The notes: generated by a model not told the origin, from the letters alone. A stretch of 32,763 nucleotides of DNA from Candidatus Aminicenantota bacterium (GCA_027067555.1 JAMOVU010000115.1:1-32763); one strand, 5' to 3'. Counted from the first letter of the stretch, positions 23,816 through 32,052 are shown. A program made the numbers and translations.

Positions 23816-24408
23816 TAGCTACCGTGAAGGTTTTTTACTCTTTTTAAAACCAACTTAGCTATTAATTTCAAAGATTTGAAAACACCTACTCCTTTGGTAG
23901 CCACTGCCTCTATTACAGGTTCCCCTTTTCGTCTCAACTCTTTTACTAAAGTCTCAACCGGAAGAGCTGTTTTTAAATCCCTTTTATTTAACTGAAGGAC
24001 ATAAGGTAATTGATAAAAATCAATACCATAATCAGAAAGATTATCTATTAAATCATTTATACTCTCTATATTTGCCTCCAACCTGTCCTCTTGAGAGTCT
24101 GCTACAAAAATAATCCCATCAACTCCTTTCAAAATAAGCTTTCTGCTTGCTGAATAAAAAACCTGACCGGGGACAGTATAAAGAGAAAATTTCACATCAA
24201 AATTTCCAATTTTTCCCAGACCCATAGGTAAAAAATCAAAAAACAGAGTTCTTTCACTTTGAGTGGGAATTGAAGTAAAAGGGCCTCTGTTTTTTTCATC
24301 AAGTTTATCATAAATATACTTCAAATTTGTAGTTTTACCAGATAACCCCGGCCCATAATATACAATTTTAAATTCTAATTTCTTCTCAAGATAGTTTACG
24401 AAAACCAT
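23815..24408 (-). CDS. MglA-like small GTPase
   Basis: 197 residues, MglA family of bacterial Ras-like GTPases. P-loop GPGLSGKTT (19-27), the PTQSERTLFFDFLP switch I region (48-61), the DxxG position replaced by TVPGQ (78-82) as in MglA, and NKRD (141-144) for guanine specificity. MglA sets cell polarity and motility in Myxococcus and Thermus. Directly upstream and overlapping by one base is a roadblock/LC7 protein, the position of its GTPase-activating partner MglB. No gliding or type IV pilus genes are in the window, so the output is unknown. Confidence 0.9.
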   Translation of the reverse strand: MVFVNYLEKKLEFKIVYYGPGLSGKTTNLKYIYDKLDEKNRGPFTSIPTQSERTLFFDFLPMGLGKIGNFDVKFSLYTVPGQVFYSASRKLILKGVDGIIFVADSQEDRLEANIESINDLIDNLSDYGIDFYQLPYVLQLNKRDLKTALPVETLVKELRRKGEPVIEAVATKGVGVFKSLKLIAKLVLKRVKNLHGS

Positions 24409-24908
24409 TAATCTTCATCTCCAAATAGCTTATCAATATCATCCTCTGTGATCTCAGGGAAAGGAGATTCCAATTCCCCAAAGCTTGCTTTATCCTTGTC
24501 TATTTTATTTAAAATGGCTTCAAATATCTCCTCCAAATACCTCCCTGCTTTAGCCATCTTTAACCTGATTAAACCAATTGTAGTGCTTTTATCAAAAATT
24601 ACCCCCAAAATAAATCTTTCTCTTATGAGATTAATCTGGAAACTTATATGATTTCCTTCACTTGTTATTGAGAAGAATTTTTCTCCTCCGATAAGCTCTC
24701 CTACTCTAACACTCGCTGCTATAATCCCAGCGGTAAGTGAAGAAAGTGTTGGCAAATCTACTCCCGCAATTCCTCCTATTGAAGAAATTATCTGTCCCGA
24801 TTGATCCGCTAAAAACACAAGATCTGATTTACACTCCTCCTTTAATCTTGAGATAACATCCTTAATTCTCTTGTAATCCTCTTCATATAATAATAATATC
24901 TCTTCCAT
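24408..24908 (-). CDS. roadblock/LC7 domain protein (MglB-like)
   Basis: 166 residues. A roadblock/LC7 domain occupies about residues 10-125: CKSDLVFLADQSGQIISSIG, LPTLSSLTAGIIAASVRVGELIG, and the ILGVIFDKSTTIGLIRLKM end. It is followed by a roughly 30-residue acidic tail (ITEDDIDKLFGDED). In the MglAB system such a homodimer stimulates GTP hydrolysis. The start has GGAG only 2 nt from the ATG, so initiation may be weak. It lies 35 nt after recR and overlaps the GTPase gene by one base. Confidence 0.88.
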   Translation of the reverse strand: MEEILLLYEEDYKRIKDVISRLKEECKSDLVFLADQSGQIISSIGGIAGVDLPTLSSLTAGIIAASVRVGELIGGEKFFSITSEGNHISFQINLIRERFILGVIFDKSTTIGLIRLKMAKAGRYLEEIFEAILNKIDKDKASFGELESPFPEITEDDIDKLFGDED

Positions 24909-24943
24909 CGCTCCAAAATCTCACAATATTTTTACAAATTATC

Positions 24944-25552
24944 TCATATTTCGTATCTTTTTTCAAAAGCTTTCAAAAGAGTTATATCATCAGTATAATC
25001 TATATCTGATCCAATAGGTAATCCAACCGAAAGTTTTGTGACCTTTACTCCCGGGAATTTTGAAAGGAACTTTTTTAAAAATATTGATGTAGCTTCTCCC
25101 TCTACTGTTGGATTCGTTGCAAGAATTACCTCTTCAACCTCTCCTTTTTTTACAATTTTCTCGAGTTTATCCAGGTGAAGATCCTCGGGGCCAATCCCTT
25201 TTAAAGGAGAAAGGGCTCCCAACAATACAAAATATTTTCCTTTATAAACCCCGGTTCTTTCAATCGAATAAAGATTATAGGGTTGCTCAACTATACATAA
25301 TTTTTTAGAATCTCTTTCCTTAGAAGAACAAATAGGGCAGGGATCAGTATCTGTTATATTATTGCAAACACTGCAGTAAAAAAGCTTATCTTTAAGATTA
25401 GAAATACTATTTCCTAACTCATGTAGCTCCTCCCTATTCATTTTAAGCAAATGGAAAACAATTCTCTGCGAAGATTTCCTCCCCAAACCGGGAATTTTTT
25501 TTAATAAATCAATTACTTTTTGAAGAACTTCAGGATACTGGTAGCCTGCCAT
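24944..25552 (-). CDS. recR: recombination mediator RecR
   Basis: 202 residues, normal length. Helix-hairpin-helix KIPGLGRKSSQRI (19-31), four zinc cysteines C60, C63, C72, C75, a Toprim domain with CIVEQP and the EVILATNPTVEGEAT block, and the Walker-B-like end GLPIGSDIDYTDDITLLKAFEKR. Acts with RecF/RecO to load RecA at gaps. Four nt after ebfC; I see no good Shine-Dalgarno, so translation probably depends on coupling. The order dnaX-ebfC-recR is conserved across bacteria. Confidence 0.95.
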   Translation of the reverse strand: MAGYQYPEVLQKVIDLLKKIPGLGRKSSQRIVFHLLKMNREELHELGNSISNLKDKLFYCSVCNNITDTDPCPICSSKERDSKKLCIVEQPYNLYSIERTGVYKGKYFVLLGALSPLKGIGPEDLHLDKLEKIVKKGEVEEVILATNPTVEGEATSIFLKKFLSKFPGVKVTKLSVGLPIGSDIDYTDDITLLKAFEKRYEI

Positions 25553-25556
25553 AGAA

Positions 25557-25862
25557 CTAAAATAGCCCGGGGATATTCATACCTGGAATATTCGGTAACT
25601 TTGATTGTAATTCCTGATCAACTTTTTCAGAAGCACTGTTTACCGCTGATAGTATTAAATCTTCCAGAGTCTCAACATCTTCCGGGTCAACAATTTCCGG
25701 ATCAATTTTAATTGATATTACTTCTTTTTTACCATTCATCTTTACCTTTACCATATCCCCACCGGCACTACCCTCAACCTCAAGTGTTTCCATCTCACTT
25801 TGAAGCTTCTCCTGTGCATCTTTAACCATTTTAAAAATTTGATTAATATCAATACCTTTCAC
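25557..25862 (-). CDS. ebfC: YbaB/EbfC family nucleoid-associated protein
   Basis: 101 residues. Typical YbaB/EbfC: N-terminal helix with MVKDAQEKLQSEMETLEVEG, the MVKVKMNGKKEVISIKIDPE strand block, VETLEDLILSAVNSASEK, and a Pro/Gly/Met-rich tail (IPGMNIPGLF). Dimeric DNA-binding protein of the nucleoid. The start codon is GTG at 25862, with AGGAGG six nt upstream inside the end of dnaX; the two genes are separated by one base. Confidence 0.94.
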   Translation of the reverse strand: MKGIDINQIFKMVKDAQEKLQSEMETLEVEGSAGGDMVKVKMNGKKEVISIKIDPEIVDPEDVETLEDLILSAVNSASEKVDQELQSKLPNIPGMNIPGLF

Positions 25863-25863
25863 T

Positions 25864-27447
25864 TTATCCTCCTGATTTTATTTCAACAATTTCACCTTTA
25901 AAAAGCTCGAGAAAATCCTTTATTTTAGGGTCTTCCATAATTTTATCAATGGAATTTTTTTTGGAAAACCCCTTTTCAAAATTTACCAAAATAGAGTAAT
26001 TCTTATTTGTAATTTTCTTTATCATCTCGCTAAGTTTATCTTTACCACGAATAAGCATATCATAAGTAACCTTTCTGTTTTCAGGTATCACAAAAATAAG
26101 TTTATTTTTCTCAACCTCAATTCTAACTACATCTTTTAAAGAATGGCACAAAAAGCTTTCTTCATCTTTGGCCTCTTTAATTAATTTATCTAAAAGATTA
26201 CCTTCTTTCTTTTTTGTTTCTAAAGTGGGGTCAATTTGGAAGACAGCACTTGTTTGATGGCTATTCTGGGAAGTATTACTTTCTCTTTTTTCATTCTTAA
26301 TATCAACCCCTTTATCATTTTTTTTTACATTCTCTGCAATAGAAAATTCACTAATATTAACCGCTTCCTGAAGATATATAAGATTAAGCAAAATAATTTC
26401 AAGTAAATATCTTTTGTTAAGACTTTTTCTGAATGAATATTCGTATTTCTCAAGTAAATTTAATAATCTCAAGACTGTCAGGGAAGAAGTTTTTTCCTTA
26501 TTTTTATTAAAAAACTCTCTTTCTCTTTCAGAAAAATTCTCATCAAAGTTTCCTGTCTCCTTAAAAAATAGAAAATTTCTTAAAAAATCAAAAAACTGCT
26601 TGTAAAAATGATAAAAATCCTCTCCTGAGACAAAAATTTCCTCAACAATCTTAATAGCCTCTTTTTTATCTCTGTCAAAAACCGCTTTAAAAGTTCTTTC
26701 AAGAAGATCATCATCCACAATACCAAGTACACTATTTAAAGTACTATCATCAACCTTCTCACTATAAGATACTATCTGTTCAAACAAACTTAGGGCATCT
26801 CTCATACTGCCCTCCGAAACTTCGGCAATTCTTCCAAGTGCCCATTCGGAGACTCCAATCCCCTCTTGCTCTGCTACAAATTTTAATCTCTTTTTAATTT
26901 CCGAAAATGGTATTCTCCTGAAATCAAGGGTTATTGACCTTGAAACCACAGTAGGTAAAACCTTATGAAATTCAGTGGTAGCCAGAATAAAGACAGTATG
27001 CTCCGGAGGCTCCTCCAATGTTTTTAAAAGAGCATTGAAAGCTTCATTTGTAAGCATGTGCACTTCATCTATTATTATAACTTTATATCTCCCCTTTATA
27101 GGTTTATATTTAACAATTTCTCTCAGCTCTCTCACCTGATCAATTCCTCTATTGGATGCTCCATCAATTTCTATAACATCAGGAAAATTCCCCTCTGTAA
27201 TCTCAATACAATTGCTACATTTATTACAGGGTTCCACAGATACTCCCTCTTTACAATTCAGAGCCTTTGCAAATATTCTGGCAACAGAAGTTTTCCCAAC
27301 TCCTCTCATTCCTGAAAATATGTATGAATGGTGGATTTTGGCTGTCTTAAGTGAATTCTGAAGTATTTTTACAACATGGGGTTGATAAATCACATCTTTA
27401 AAGAACTGAGGTCTATACTTTCTTGCAATGGCCCTGTATTCTGACAT
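25864..27447 (-). CDS. dnaX: DNA polymerase III subunit tau (DnaX), with a likely slippage site for gamma
   Basis: 527 residues. AAA+ clamp-loader motor: ARKYRPQFFKDVIYQ, Walker A GMRGVGKT (46-53), four zinc cysteines C65, C74, C77, C80, Walker B IIIDEVHM (124-131), sensor ATTEFHKVLPTVVSR. Domain III ends near residue 360 (RYLLEIILLNLIYL). After a linker there is a short C-terminal tau-type region. At codons 374-377 the mRNA has nine A (26318-26326) followed by TGATAA in the -1 frame, so slippage would stop at 377 residues, a gamma-like protein. The start is 14 nt from the SRP RNA 3' end, with AGGA as ribosome binding site. Confidence 0.95.
   Translation of the reverse strand: MSEYRAIARKYRPQFFKDVIYQPHVVKILQNSLKTAKIHHSYIFSGMRGVGKTSVARIFAKALNCKEGVSVEPCNKCSNCIEITEGNFPDVIEIDGASNRGIDQVRELREIVKYKPIKGRYKVIIIDEVHMLTNEAFNALLKTLEEPPEHTVFILATTEFHKVLPTVVSRSITLDFRRIPFSEIKKRLKFVAEQEGIGVSEWALGRIAEVSEGSMRDALSLFEQIVSYSEKVDDSTLNSVLGIVDDDLLERTFKAVFDRDKKEAIKIVEEIFVSGEDFYHFYKQFFDFLRNFLFFKETGNFDENFSEREREFFNKNKEKTSSLTVLRLLNLLEKYEYSFRKSLNKRYLLEIILLNLIYLQEAVNISEFSIAENVKKNDKGVDIKNEKRESNTSQNSHQTSAVFQIDPTLETKKKEGNLLDKLIKEAKDEESFLCHSLKDVVRIEVEKNKLIFVIPENRKVTYDMLIRGKDKLSEMIKKITNKNYSILVNFEKGFSKKNSIDKIMEDPKIKDFLELFKGEIVEIKSGG
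26318..26326 (-). promoter_or_regulatory. A9 slippage/frameshift site in dnaX
   Basis: On the coding strand GTAAAAAAAAATGATAA: reading one extra A (polymerase slippage) or a -1 ribosomal shift on A-AAA-AAA gives Lys then the tandem stops TGA TAA. It sits directly after domain III. Runs of nine A also occur elsewhere (end of gltX, 12844-12852), so the run alone is not proof. Confidence 0.55.
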
Positions 27448-27461
27448 TATCTTTTCCTATC

Positions 27462-27550
27462 ATGGGGATACTGGCACGTACAGGGTCTTACTTATCGCTG
27501 CTCCCTTCCGGGCCTGACGAGGTTCGTAAGTCTGTACTACCAGTCCCCAT
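27462..27550 (-). ncRNA. ffs: small signal recognition particle RNA (4.5S)
   Basis: 89 nt on the minus strand forming one long hairpin: ATGGGGACTGG at the 5' end pairs with CCAGTATCCCCAT at the 3' end, and the apical part has GTCAGGCCCGGAAGGGAGCA, the conserved domain IV with the GGAA tetraloop that binds Ffh. This is the short bacterial SRP RNA without Alu domain. It pairs functionally with FtsY, encoded 3.6 kb upstream in the same cluster. Only 14 nt separate it from dnaX, with no terminator between. Confidence 0.95.
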
Positions 27551-27559
27551 AATTTTCTG

Positions 27560-27588
27560 ATTATATCAAACTTATGATTTTAAGTAAA
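27560..27588 (-). promoter_or_regulatory. promoter of SRP RNA and downstream dnaX
   Basis: Minus strand TTTACT (27583-27588), 17 bp, TATAAT (27560-27565), with the SRP RNA 5' end about 9 nt further on. It lies between the HEAT-repeat gene and the RNA, so transcription of SRP RNA-dnaX-ebfC-recR can start here. Confidence 0.72.
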
Positions 27589-27610
27589 TTTTGAATTCTT
27601 TAGACACTTC

Positions 27611-28288
27611 TTAACTTTCTTCTTTTAGCAAATCATTAATAGCTTTCTCCGCCCTCTTTTTCACCCATTGATTCTCATCTTTTTTAAATTTATAAATCAC
27701 AGAGATAGCTTTCTTCCCTCCTACTTTCTCCACTGCCTCTATATAAGTAATCTTAATATCAGTGTTGGTATCACTTAAAAACCTATCCTTATACTCAAAT
27801 ACTTTTTCATCCCCTCTTATACCAAGGATCTTAACACCTTCTCTCCTTATCGACCATAAAGGATTTTCCACTAATTTATATATATCCTCATTGGTAAAAC
27901 TCTCATCCTCTGCTATTAAATTTGAAATAAAATCTCTTATATCCCATGAAGGATCATTTAATCCCAATAACAAAATTTCTTTTTTAATTTGTTCGTCTAA
28001 ATTAAGAGCCTCTTTATAAATTTCAAGTCTTTTTTCCTTTTTGTTTGTATTTTCAAGTGTTTTTTTTACTTTTTCCAGGTCATTAAAATTATCTTTTCCC
28101 CCTTCATTCTCTTTTAAAATCTTTTTTAAAACTGCTTTGACAGCAGCATTCCTATCATCCTTAAATTTTTTATAGAAATCCGAGTCTTTATAACCGGATT
28201 CAAACAAAACCTTTAAAACATGGGCTCTGTGAGCACCTTTTTTTTCAGTTGCTTCCTTTTTCAGTTTTTCAATTTCCACCCTTTTCAT
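27611..28288 (-). CDS. HEAT-repeat-like helical protein
   Basis: 225 residues, all-helical and highly charged (Lys/Glu-rich), with no signal peptide. The C-terminal two thirds show HEAT-type repeats of about 30 residues: LGLNDPSWDIRDFISNLIAED, VENPLWSIRREGVKILG, LSDTNTDIKITYIEAVEKVGG and KKDENQWVKKRAEKAINDLL. Such repeats bind proteins; nothing points to a particular partner or activity. GAGGTG lies 6 nt before ATG 28288 and the gene follows ribBA by 12 nt, so it is probably the end of the ftsY-rib transcript. Function unknown. Confidence 0.82.
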   Translation of the reverse strand: MKRVEIEKLKKEATEKKGAHRAHVLKVLFESGYKDSDFYKKFKDDRNAAVKAVLKKILKENEGGKDNFNDLEKVKKTLENTNKKEKRLEIYKEALNLDEQIKKEILLLGLNDPSWDIRDFISNLIAEDESFTNEDIYKLVENPLWSIRREGVKILGIRGDEKVFEYKDRFLSDTNTDIKITYIEAVEKVGGKKAISVIYKFKKDENQWVKKRAEKAINDLLKEES

Positions 28289-28300
28289 TAAACACCTCGA

Positions 28301-29503
28301 TTAAATTTTCTTTAATTTATGCCCCATTTTTTCCTTTTTAGTTTTTAAATAATCATAGTTGACTTCATTCGGTTCAATTTCAATGGGTATTTGTTCTACA
28401 ACTTCAAGCCCATATCCCTTTAAAGATACAAGTTTTTTGGGATTATTTGTCAAGAGTCTCATCTTCCTCACCCCCAATTTCCTTAATATCATAGCACCAA
28501 TTCCATAATCTCTCAAGTCCTCCTTAAATCCTAATTTAATATTCGCAGCTACCGTATCCAACCCCTGATCCTGCAAAGCATAAGCTTTTATTTTATTTAC
28601 AAGACCAATTCCCCTTCCTTCATGTTCCAAAAGATAAAGCAAAACTCCTCCCTCTTTGGATATTCTTTTCATAGCCGTATGGAGTTGATCTCCGCAATCG
28701 CACCTTTTTGAACCAAAAGTATCGCCTGTAAGGCACATAGAGTGAACCCTCACCAGAGCAGGTTTATCTTCTGATATTTCCCCGGCTATTAAAGCAACAT
28801 TCTCTTTACCCCTAACCTTATCAACAAAAACTGCTATTTCAAAATTTCCGTATTTAGTAGGAAGTTTTGCCCGAGCCACTTCTTCAACCAAGATTTCATT
28901 TTTTAATCTGTATTTAATTATATTTGCAACACTTATTATCTTAATGTCAAATTTTTCAGCTATTTTCTCAAGTTGAGGGAGTCGAGCCATGGAACCATCT
29001 TCATTCATAATCTCACAAATAACTCCAGCCGGTTTTAAACCAGCTAATCTTGAAAGATCAACAGAAGCTTCTGTTTGTCCAGCTCGTACCAGCACCCCAC
29101 CGTCTTTCGCCCTTAATGGAAAAATATGACCGGGTCTTGCAAAATCTTCAGGTTTAACATCATCGGAAACAGCTGCCAAAATAGTAGCTGCTCTATCATA
29201 CGCGGAAATACCGGTTGTAGTCCCAATTTTATAATCAATTGAAACAGTAAAAGCTGTCCCGTATCTTGAAGAGTTATCACCAACCATAAGAGGTAAGTTA
29301 AGCTCATCAGCCCTCTTGTTTGTTAAAGTTAAACAAATTAACCCCCTTCCTTCCTTTGCCATAAAATTTACCAATTCGGGGGTTATTTTTTCAGCAGCGA
29401 CATAAAAATCTCCCTCATTTTCCCTATCTTCATCATCAACAATGATGACAGGTTTTCCGGCCTTTATATCATCCAATACATCTTCGACTTCAGATATTCT
29501 CAT
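28301..29503 (-). CDS. ribBA: bifunctional 3,4-dihydroxy-2-butanone-4-phosphate synthase / GTP cyclohydrolase II
   Basis: 400 residues, fused RibB and RibA. RibB half: IIVDDEDRENEGDF, NSSRYGTAFTVSID and RPGHIFPLRAKDGGVLVRAGQTEASVDL. RibA half: RVHSMCLTGDTFGSKRCDCGDQL with three zinc cysteines, LEHEGRGIGLVNKIKAYALQDQG and RLLTNNPKK. They make the two precursors of riboflavin, from ribulose 5-phosphate and GTP. In the zinc block the usual Glu of VHSEC is Met. Start: AAGGAG touches the ATG at 29509 but is 6 nt from the in-frame ATG at 29503, so I choose 29503; the 29509 start would add Met-Asn. Directly follows ribE. Confidence 0.94.
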   Translation of the reverse strand: MRISEVEDVLDDIKAGKPVIIVDDEDRENEGDFYVAAEKITPELVNFMAKEGRGLICLTLTNKRADELNLPLMVGDNSSRYGTAFTVSIDYKIGTTTGISAYDRAATILAAVSDDVKPEDFARPGHIFPLRAKDGGVLVRAGQTEASVDLSRLAGLKPAGVICEIMNEDGSMARLPQLEKIAEKFDIKIISVANIIKYRLKNEILVEEVARAKLPTKYGNFEIAVFVDKVRGKENVALIAGEISEDKPALVRVHSMCLTGDTFGSKRCDCGDQLHTAMKRISKEGGVLLYLLEHEGRGIGLVNKIKAYALQDQGLDTVAANIKLGFKEDLRDYGIGAMILRKLGVRKMRLLTNNPKKLVSLKGYGLEVVEQIPIEIEPNEVNYDYLKTKKEKMGHKLKKI

Positions 29504-29505
29504 AT

Positions 29506-30096
29506 TCATCTCCTTGGCATATTATACCAATTATAAATGTATTTTCCAATAATATCTGTTTCAATATTTACTTTATCCATCTTTCTCAAATGCTTGAGAT
29601 TAGTGTTTTCATATGTTAAAGGAATTATCTCAACTCCAATTTTTAGGCCTGAGATGTCTGCAACAGTTAAACTTATTCCATTTATCGAAATAGAACCCTT
29701 TGGAATTACAAATTTTTTCAACTCTTCAGGAAGTCTAAATTCAAACCTATAGCCATTTCCTCTTTTATATTTTCCAAGGAAACTCCCTAACCCCTCGACA
29801 TGCCCTTGCACAATGTGTCCTGATAATCTATCTCCTAATTTCATAGCTCTTTCCAAATTTACAAAATCACCCTTTTTTAAAAATCTCAAATTACTTTTTT
29901 CAAGTGTTTCTTTGGAGACAAAAAAGCCAAGTATTTCTTTCTTTCTACTCTCCACAGTAAGACAAACACCATTAACAGCTATACTCTCTCCTATAACAAC
30001 ATCCTGATAATTTTCTTTATTTAGGGAAAAAACTTTTAAAACATTATTCTTAAAATCTTCTACCTTTCCTAAACTATCAATTATACCCGTAAACAT
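29506..30096 (-). CDS. ribE: riboflavin synthase (alpha subunit)
   Basis: 196 residues made of two lumazine-binding repeats: the first starts MFTGIIDSLGKV and holds GESIAVNGVCLTV, the second starts LGDRLSGHIVQGHVEGLG and holds GSISINGISLTV. It converts two 6,7-dimethyl-8-ribityllumazine into riboflavin. The C-terminus reads IETDIIGKYI, the family end. It overlaps the end of ribD by 20 nt. The partner lumazine synthase (ribH), often beside it, is not in the window. Confidence 0.95.
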   Translation of the reverse strand: MFTGIIDSLGKVEDFKNNVLKVFSLNKENYQDVVIGESIAVNGVCLTVESRKKEILGFFVSKETLEKSNLRFLKKGDFVNLERAMKLGDRLSGHIVQGHVEGLGSFLGKYKRGNGYRFEFRLPEELKKFVIPKGSISINGISLTVADISGLKIGVEIIPLTYENTNLKHLRKMDKVNIETDIIGKYIYNWYNMPRR

Positions 30097-31174
30097 TTAT
30101 AACTCCCTCTATTATAATATTATCATCCAAATCAAAAGTTTTCCATTTTTTTATAATTTCACTATTGGAAACAGAAGTAATTTTCAAAGAATTTGAATAT
30201 GAATAACCACCGCCAAGTATTTTGTTGATAGCAATTTCCTGGATAAAAACATCCACATTCCTACTCCTTAAAAAAGAAGCTGCTATTTTGCTCCCTCCTT
30301 CCACAAGAAGTTTACCAACTCCCATCTTAAAAAGGACGGAAAGTACCTCTTTAATATCAATTCCCCCTTCCTCATTTCTTCCAACTTCTCTTACATCAAT
30401 CCCATTATCTATAAGAAAATGTTTTTTGTTTTCATTAGAATCTTTAGAAGTAAAAATAATAATTTCTCCCTTTTTTCTTGTATTAAACAATTTTGATTCG
30501 ATTGGGAATCTAAGATTTGAATCAAGAATAACTCTCCTTATTCTTTTTTTATAACCTCCAAGCCTTACCGTAAGTTCTGGATTATCCATTAAAACGGTGC
30601 CTATACCCACGAGTATTGCATCATTTTCAGCCCTTAAAAGATGAACATATTTTAATACTTCTTCAGAGCTAATACCTCTGGAACTTCCATTATATGATGC
30701 AATCTTACCATCAAGAGATGTTGCTATTTTTAGTGTTACATAAGGTCTTCTTTTTTCAATATTGCACAAAAAAGCCTGATTAAGTTCAATGGCCTTTTCT
30801 CTTAAAATCCCCACTTCAACATCCACTCCTTTTTCCCTTAAAACTTCAATACCTTTAACTTTAGGATTAGGGTCCTCATGAGCGATATAAACTTTTTTTA
30901 CTCCCTTTTCTAAAATAATCTCAGTACATGGGGGAGTTTTACCTTTATGAGAACAAGGTTCAAGATTTACATAAAGTTCAGCCCCTATAAAATTAATATT
31001 TTCCATTAAGCACCTTCTTTCCGCATGGTACTCGCCAAACTTATAATGATACGAAGTTGAAATTATTTTTCCATCCTTCACACAAACAGCTCCTACCATT
31101 GGATTGGGGCTTGTATAAAGAAATCCTTTTTTAGCAAGCTCTATTGCAAGATTCATATAAAATTGTTTATTCAT
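30077..31174 (-). CDS. ribD: riboflavin-specific deaminase/reductase
   Basis: 365 residues, normal bifunctional RibD. N-terminal cytidine-deaminase-like zinc domain: PNPMVGAV, YHAERRC (H50, E52) and EPCSHKGKTPPC (C74, C83). C-terminal reductase of DHFR-like fold: RPYVTLKIATSLDGKIA, VHLLRAENDAILVGIGTVLMDNP, and the LLVEGGSKIAASFL block. It deaminates and then reduces the pyrimidine intermediate of riboflavin synthesis. The start overlaps the ftsY stop by one base (TAATG). No FMN riboswitch precedes it, so the genes are not under that control here. Confidence 0.95.
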   Translation of the reverse strand: MNKQFYMNLAIELAKKGFLYTSPNPMVGAVCVKDGKIISTSYHYKFGEYHAERRCLMENINFIGAELYVNLEPCSHKGKTPPCTEIILEKGVKKVYIAHEDPNPKVKGIEVLREKGVDVEVGILREKAIELNQAFLCNIEKRRPYVTLKIATSLDGKIASYNGSSRGISSEEVLKYVHLLRAENDAILVGIGTVLMDNPELTVRLGGYKKRIRRVILDSNLRFPIESKLFNTRKKGEIIIFTSKDSNENKKHFLIDNGIDVREVGRNEEGGIDIKEVLSVLFKMGVGKLLVEGGSKIAASFLRSRNVDVFIQEIAINKILGGGYSYSNSLKITSVSNSEIIKKWKTFDLDDNIIIEGVINVYGYN

Positions 31175-32052
31175 TATTCAAAAAGAAGCTTTGCATAATC
31201 CTGAGGTGAGAAGCTCTGAATGTCTTCAACACTTTCACCTGTACAGATAAATTTAACTGGAAGAGAAAATTCCCTGGCTATGGAAATAATAGTCCCCCCT
31301 TTTGCAGTCCCATCCATCTTTGTAAGTATGATACCTGTAAGATCCGAAAATTTTCTGAACTCTCTTGCCTGAACAATGGCATTTTGACCAATCGTAGCAT
31401 CCAGAACAAGTAATACCTCCTTTGGCTCATCTGGAAATTCTCTTTTTATTACCTTGGTTATTTTCTTTAACTCGTTCATGAGATTCTCTTTTGTATGAAC
31501 TCTTCCTGCTGTATCTATTATAAGTACATCATAATTATTTTTTTTGTAAGAGTTTAATGCATTGTACACTACAGATGAAGGATCAGCTCCCTTCTCTCCT
31601 GAAACAACCGGTATGTTAAGCTTATTTCCCCATTGCTCAAGCTGAATTCCCCCGGCCGCTCTAAAAGTATCAGCAGCAGCAAAAATTACACTTTTCCCTT
31701 TCTTTTTAAGCAAAGCGCCCAATTTCGCTATGGAGGTTGTCTTTCCACCCCCGTTAACGCCTACAATCAAAGCTATAAATTTGTCATCTTTGTCAAACCA
31801 ATTTTCAGATTTGATGCTCAAAATTTCTATTATCTCTTCTCTTAATACATCAATTGCTCTTTCCCCTTTCTTCATCCTTTTTTTTATTTTTCTCATAATG
31901 TCTTCCACAATATCAATACTAACATCCGAAAGGACTAAAAATTCCTCAAGCTCATCTAAAATCTCGTCAACATTACTCTTTGAAAATATTGAAGATAATC
32001 CCTGTTTAAAATTATCTGATAAGTTTTTTAACTTTCCTTTAAAAATTTGCAT
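31174..32052 (-). CDS. ftsY: signal recognition particle receptor FtsY
   Basis: 292 residues, short form lacking the long acidic A domain. N domain helices in 1-85; G domain: P-loop GVNGGGKTT (98-106), ADTFRAAGGIQLEQW (128-142), IIDTAGRVHTKENLM, the TKMDGTAKGG guanine/closing loop, and the family end CTGESVEDIQSFSPQDYAKLLFE. It docks SRP-ribosome complexes at the inner membrane. First gene of the long minus cluster, with a predicted leaderless start. The P-loop has GGG where GxG with x = other residues is common, still canonical. Confidence 0.96.
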   Translation of the reverse strand: MQIFKGKLKNLSDNFKQGLSSIFSKSNVDEILDELEEFLVLSDVSIDIVEDIMRKIKKRMKKGERAIDVLREEIIEILSIKSENWFDKDDKFIALIVGVNGGGKTTSIAKLGALLKKKGKSVIFAAADTFRAAGGIQLEQWGNKLNIPVVSGEKGADPSSVVYNALNSYKKNNYDVLIIDTAGRVHTKENLMNELKKITKVIKREFPDEPKEVLLVLDATIGQNAIVQAREFRKFSDLTGIILTKMDGTAKGGTIISIAREFSLPVKFICTGESVEDIQSFSPQDYAKLLFE

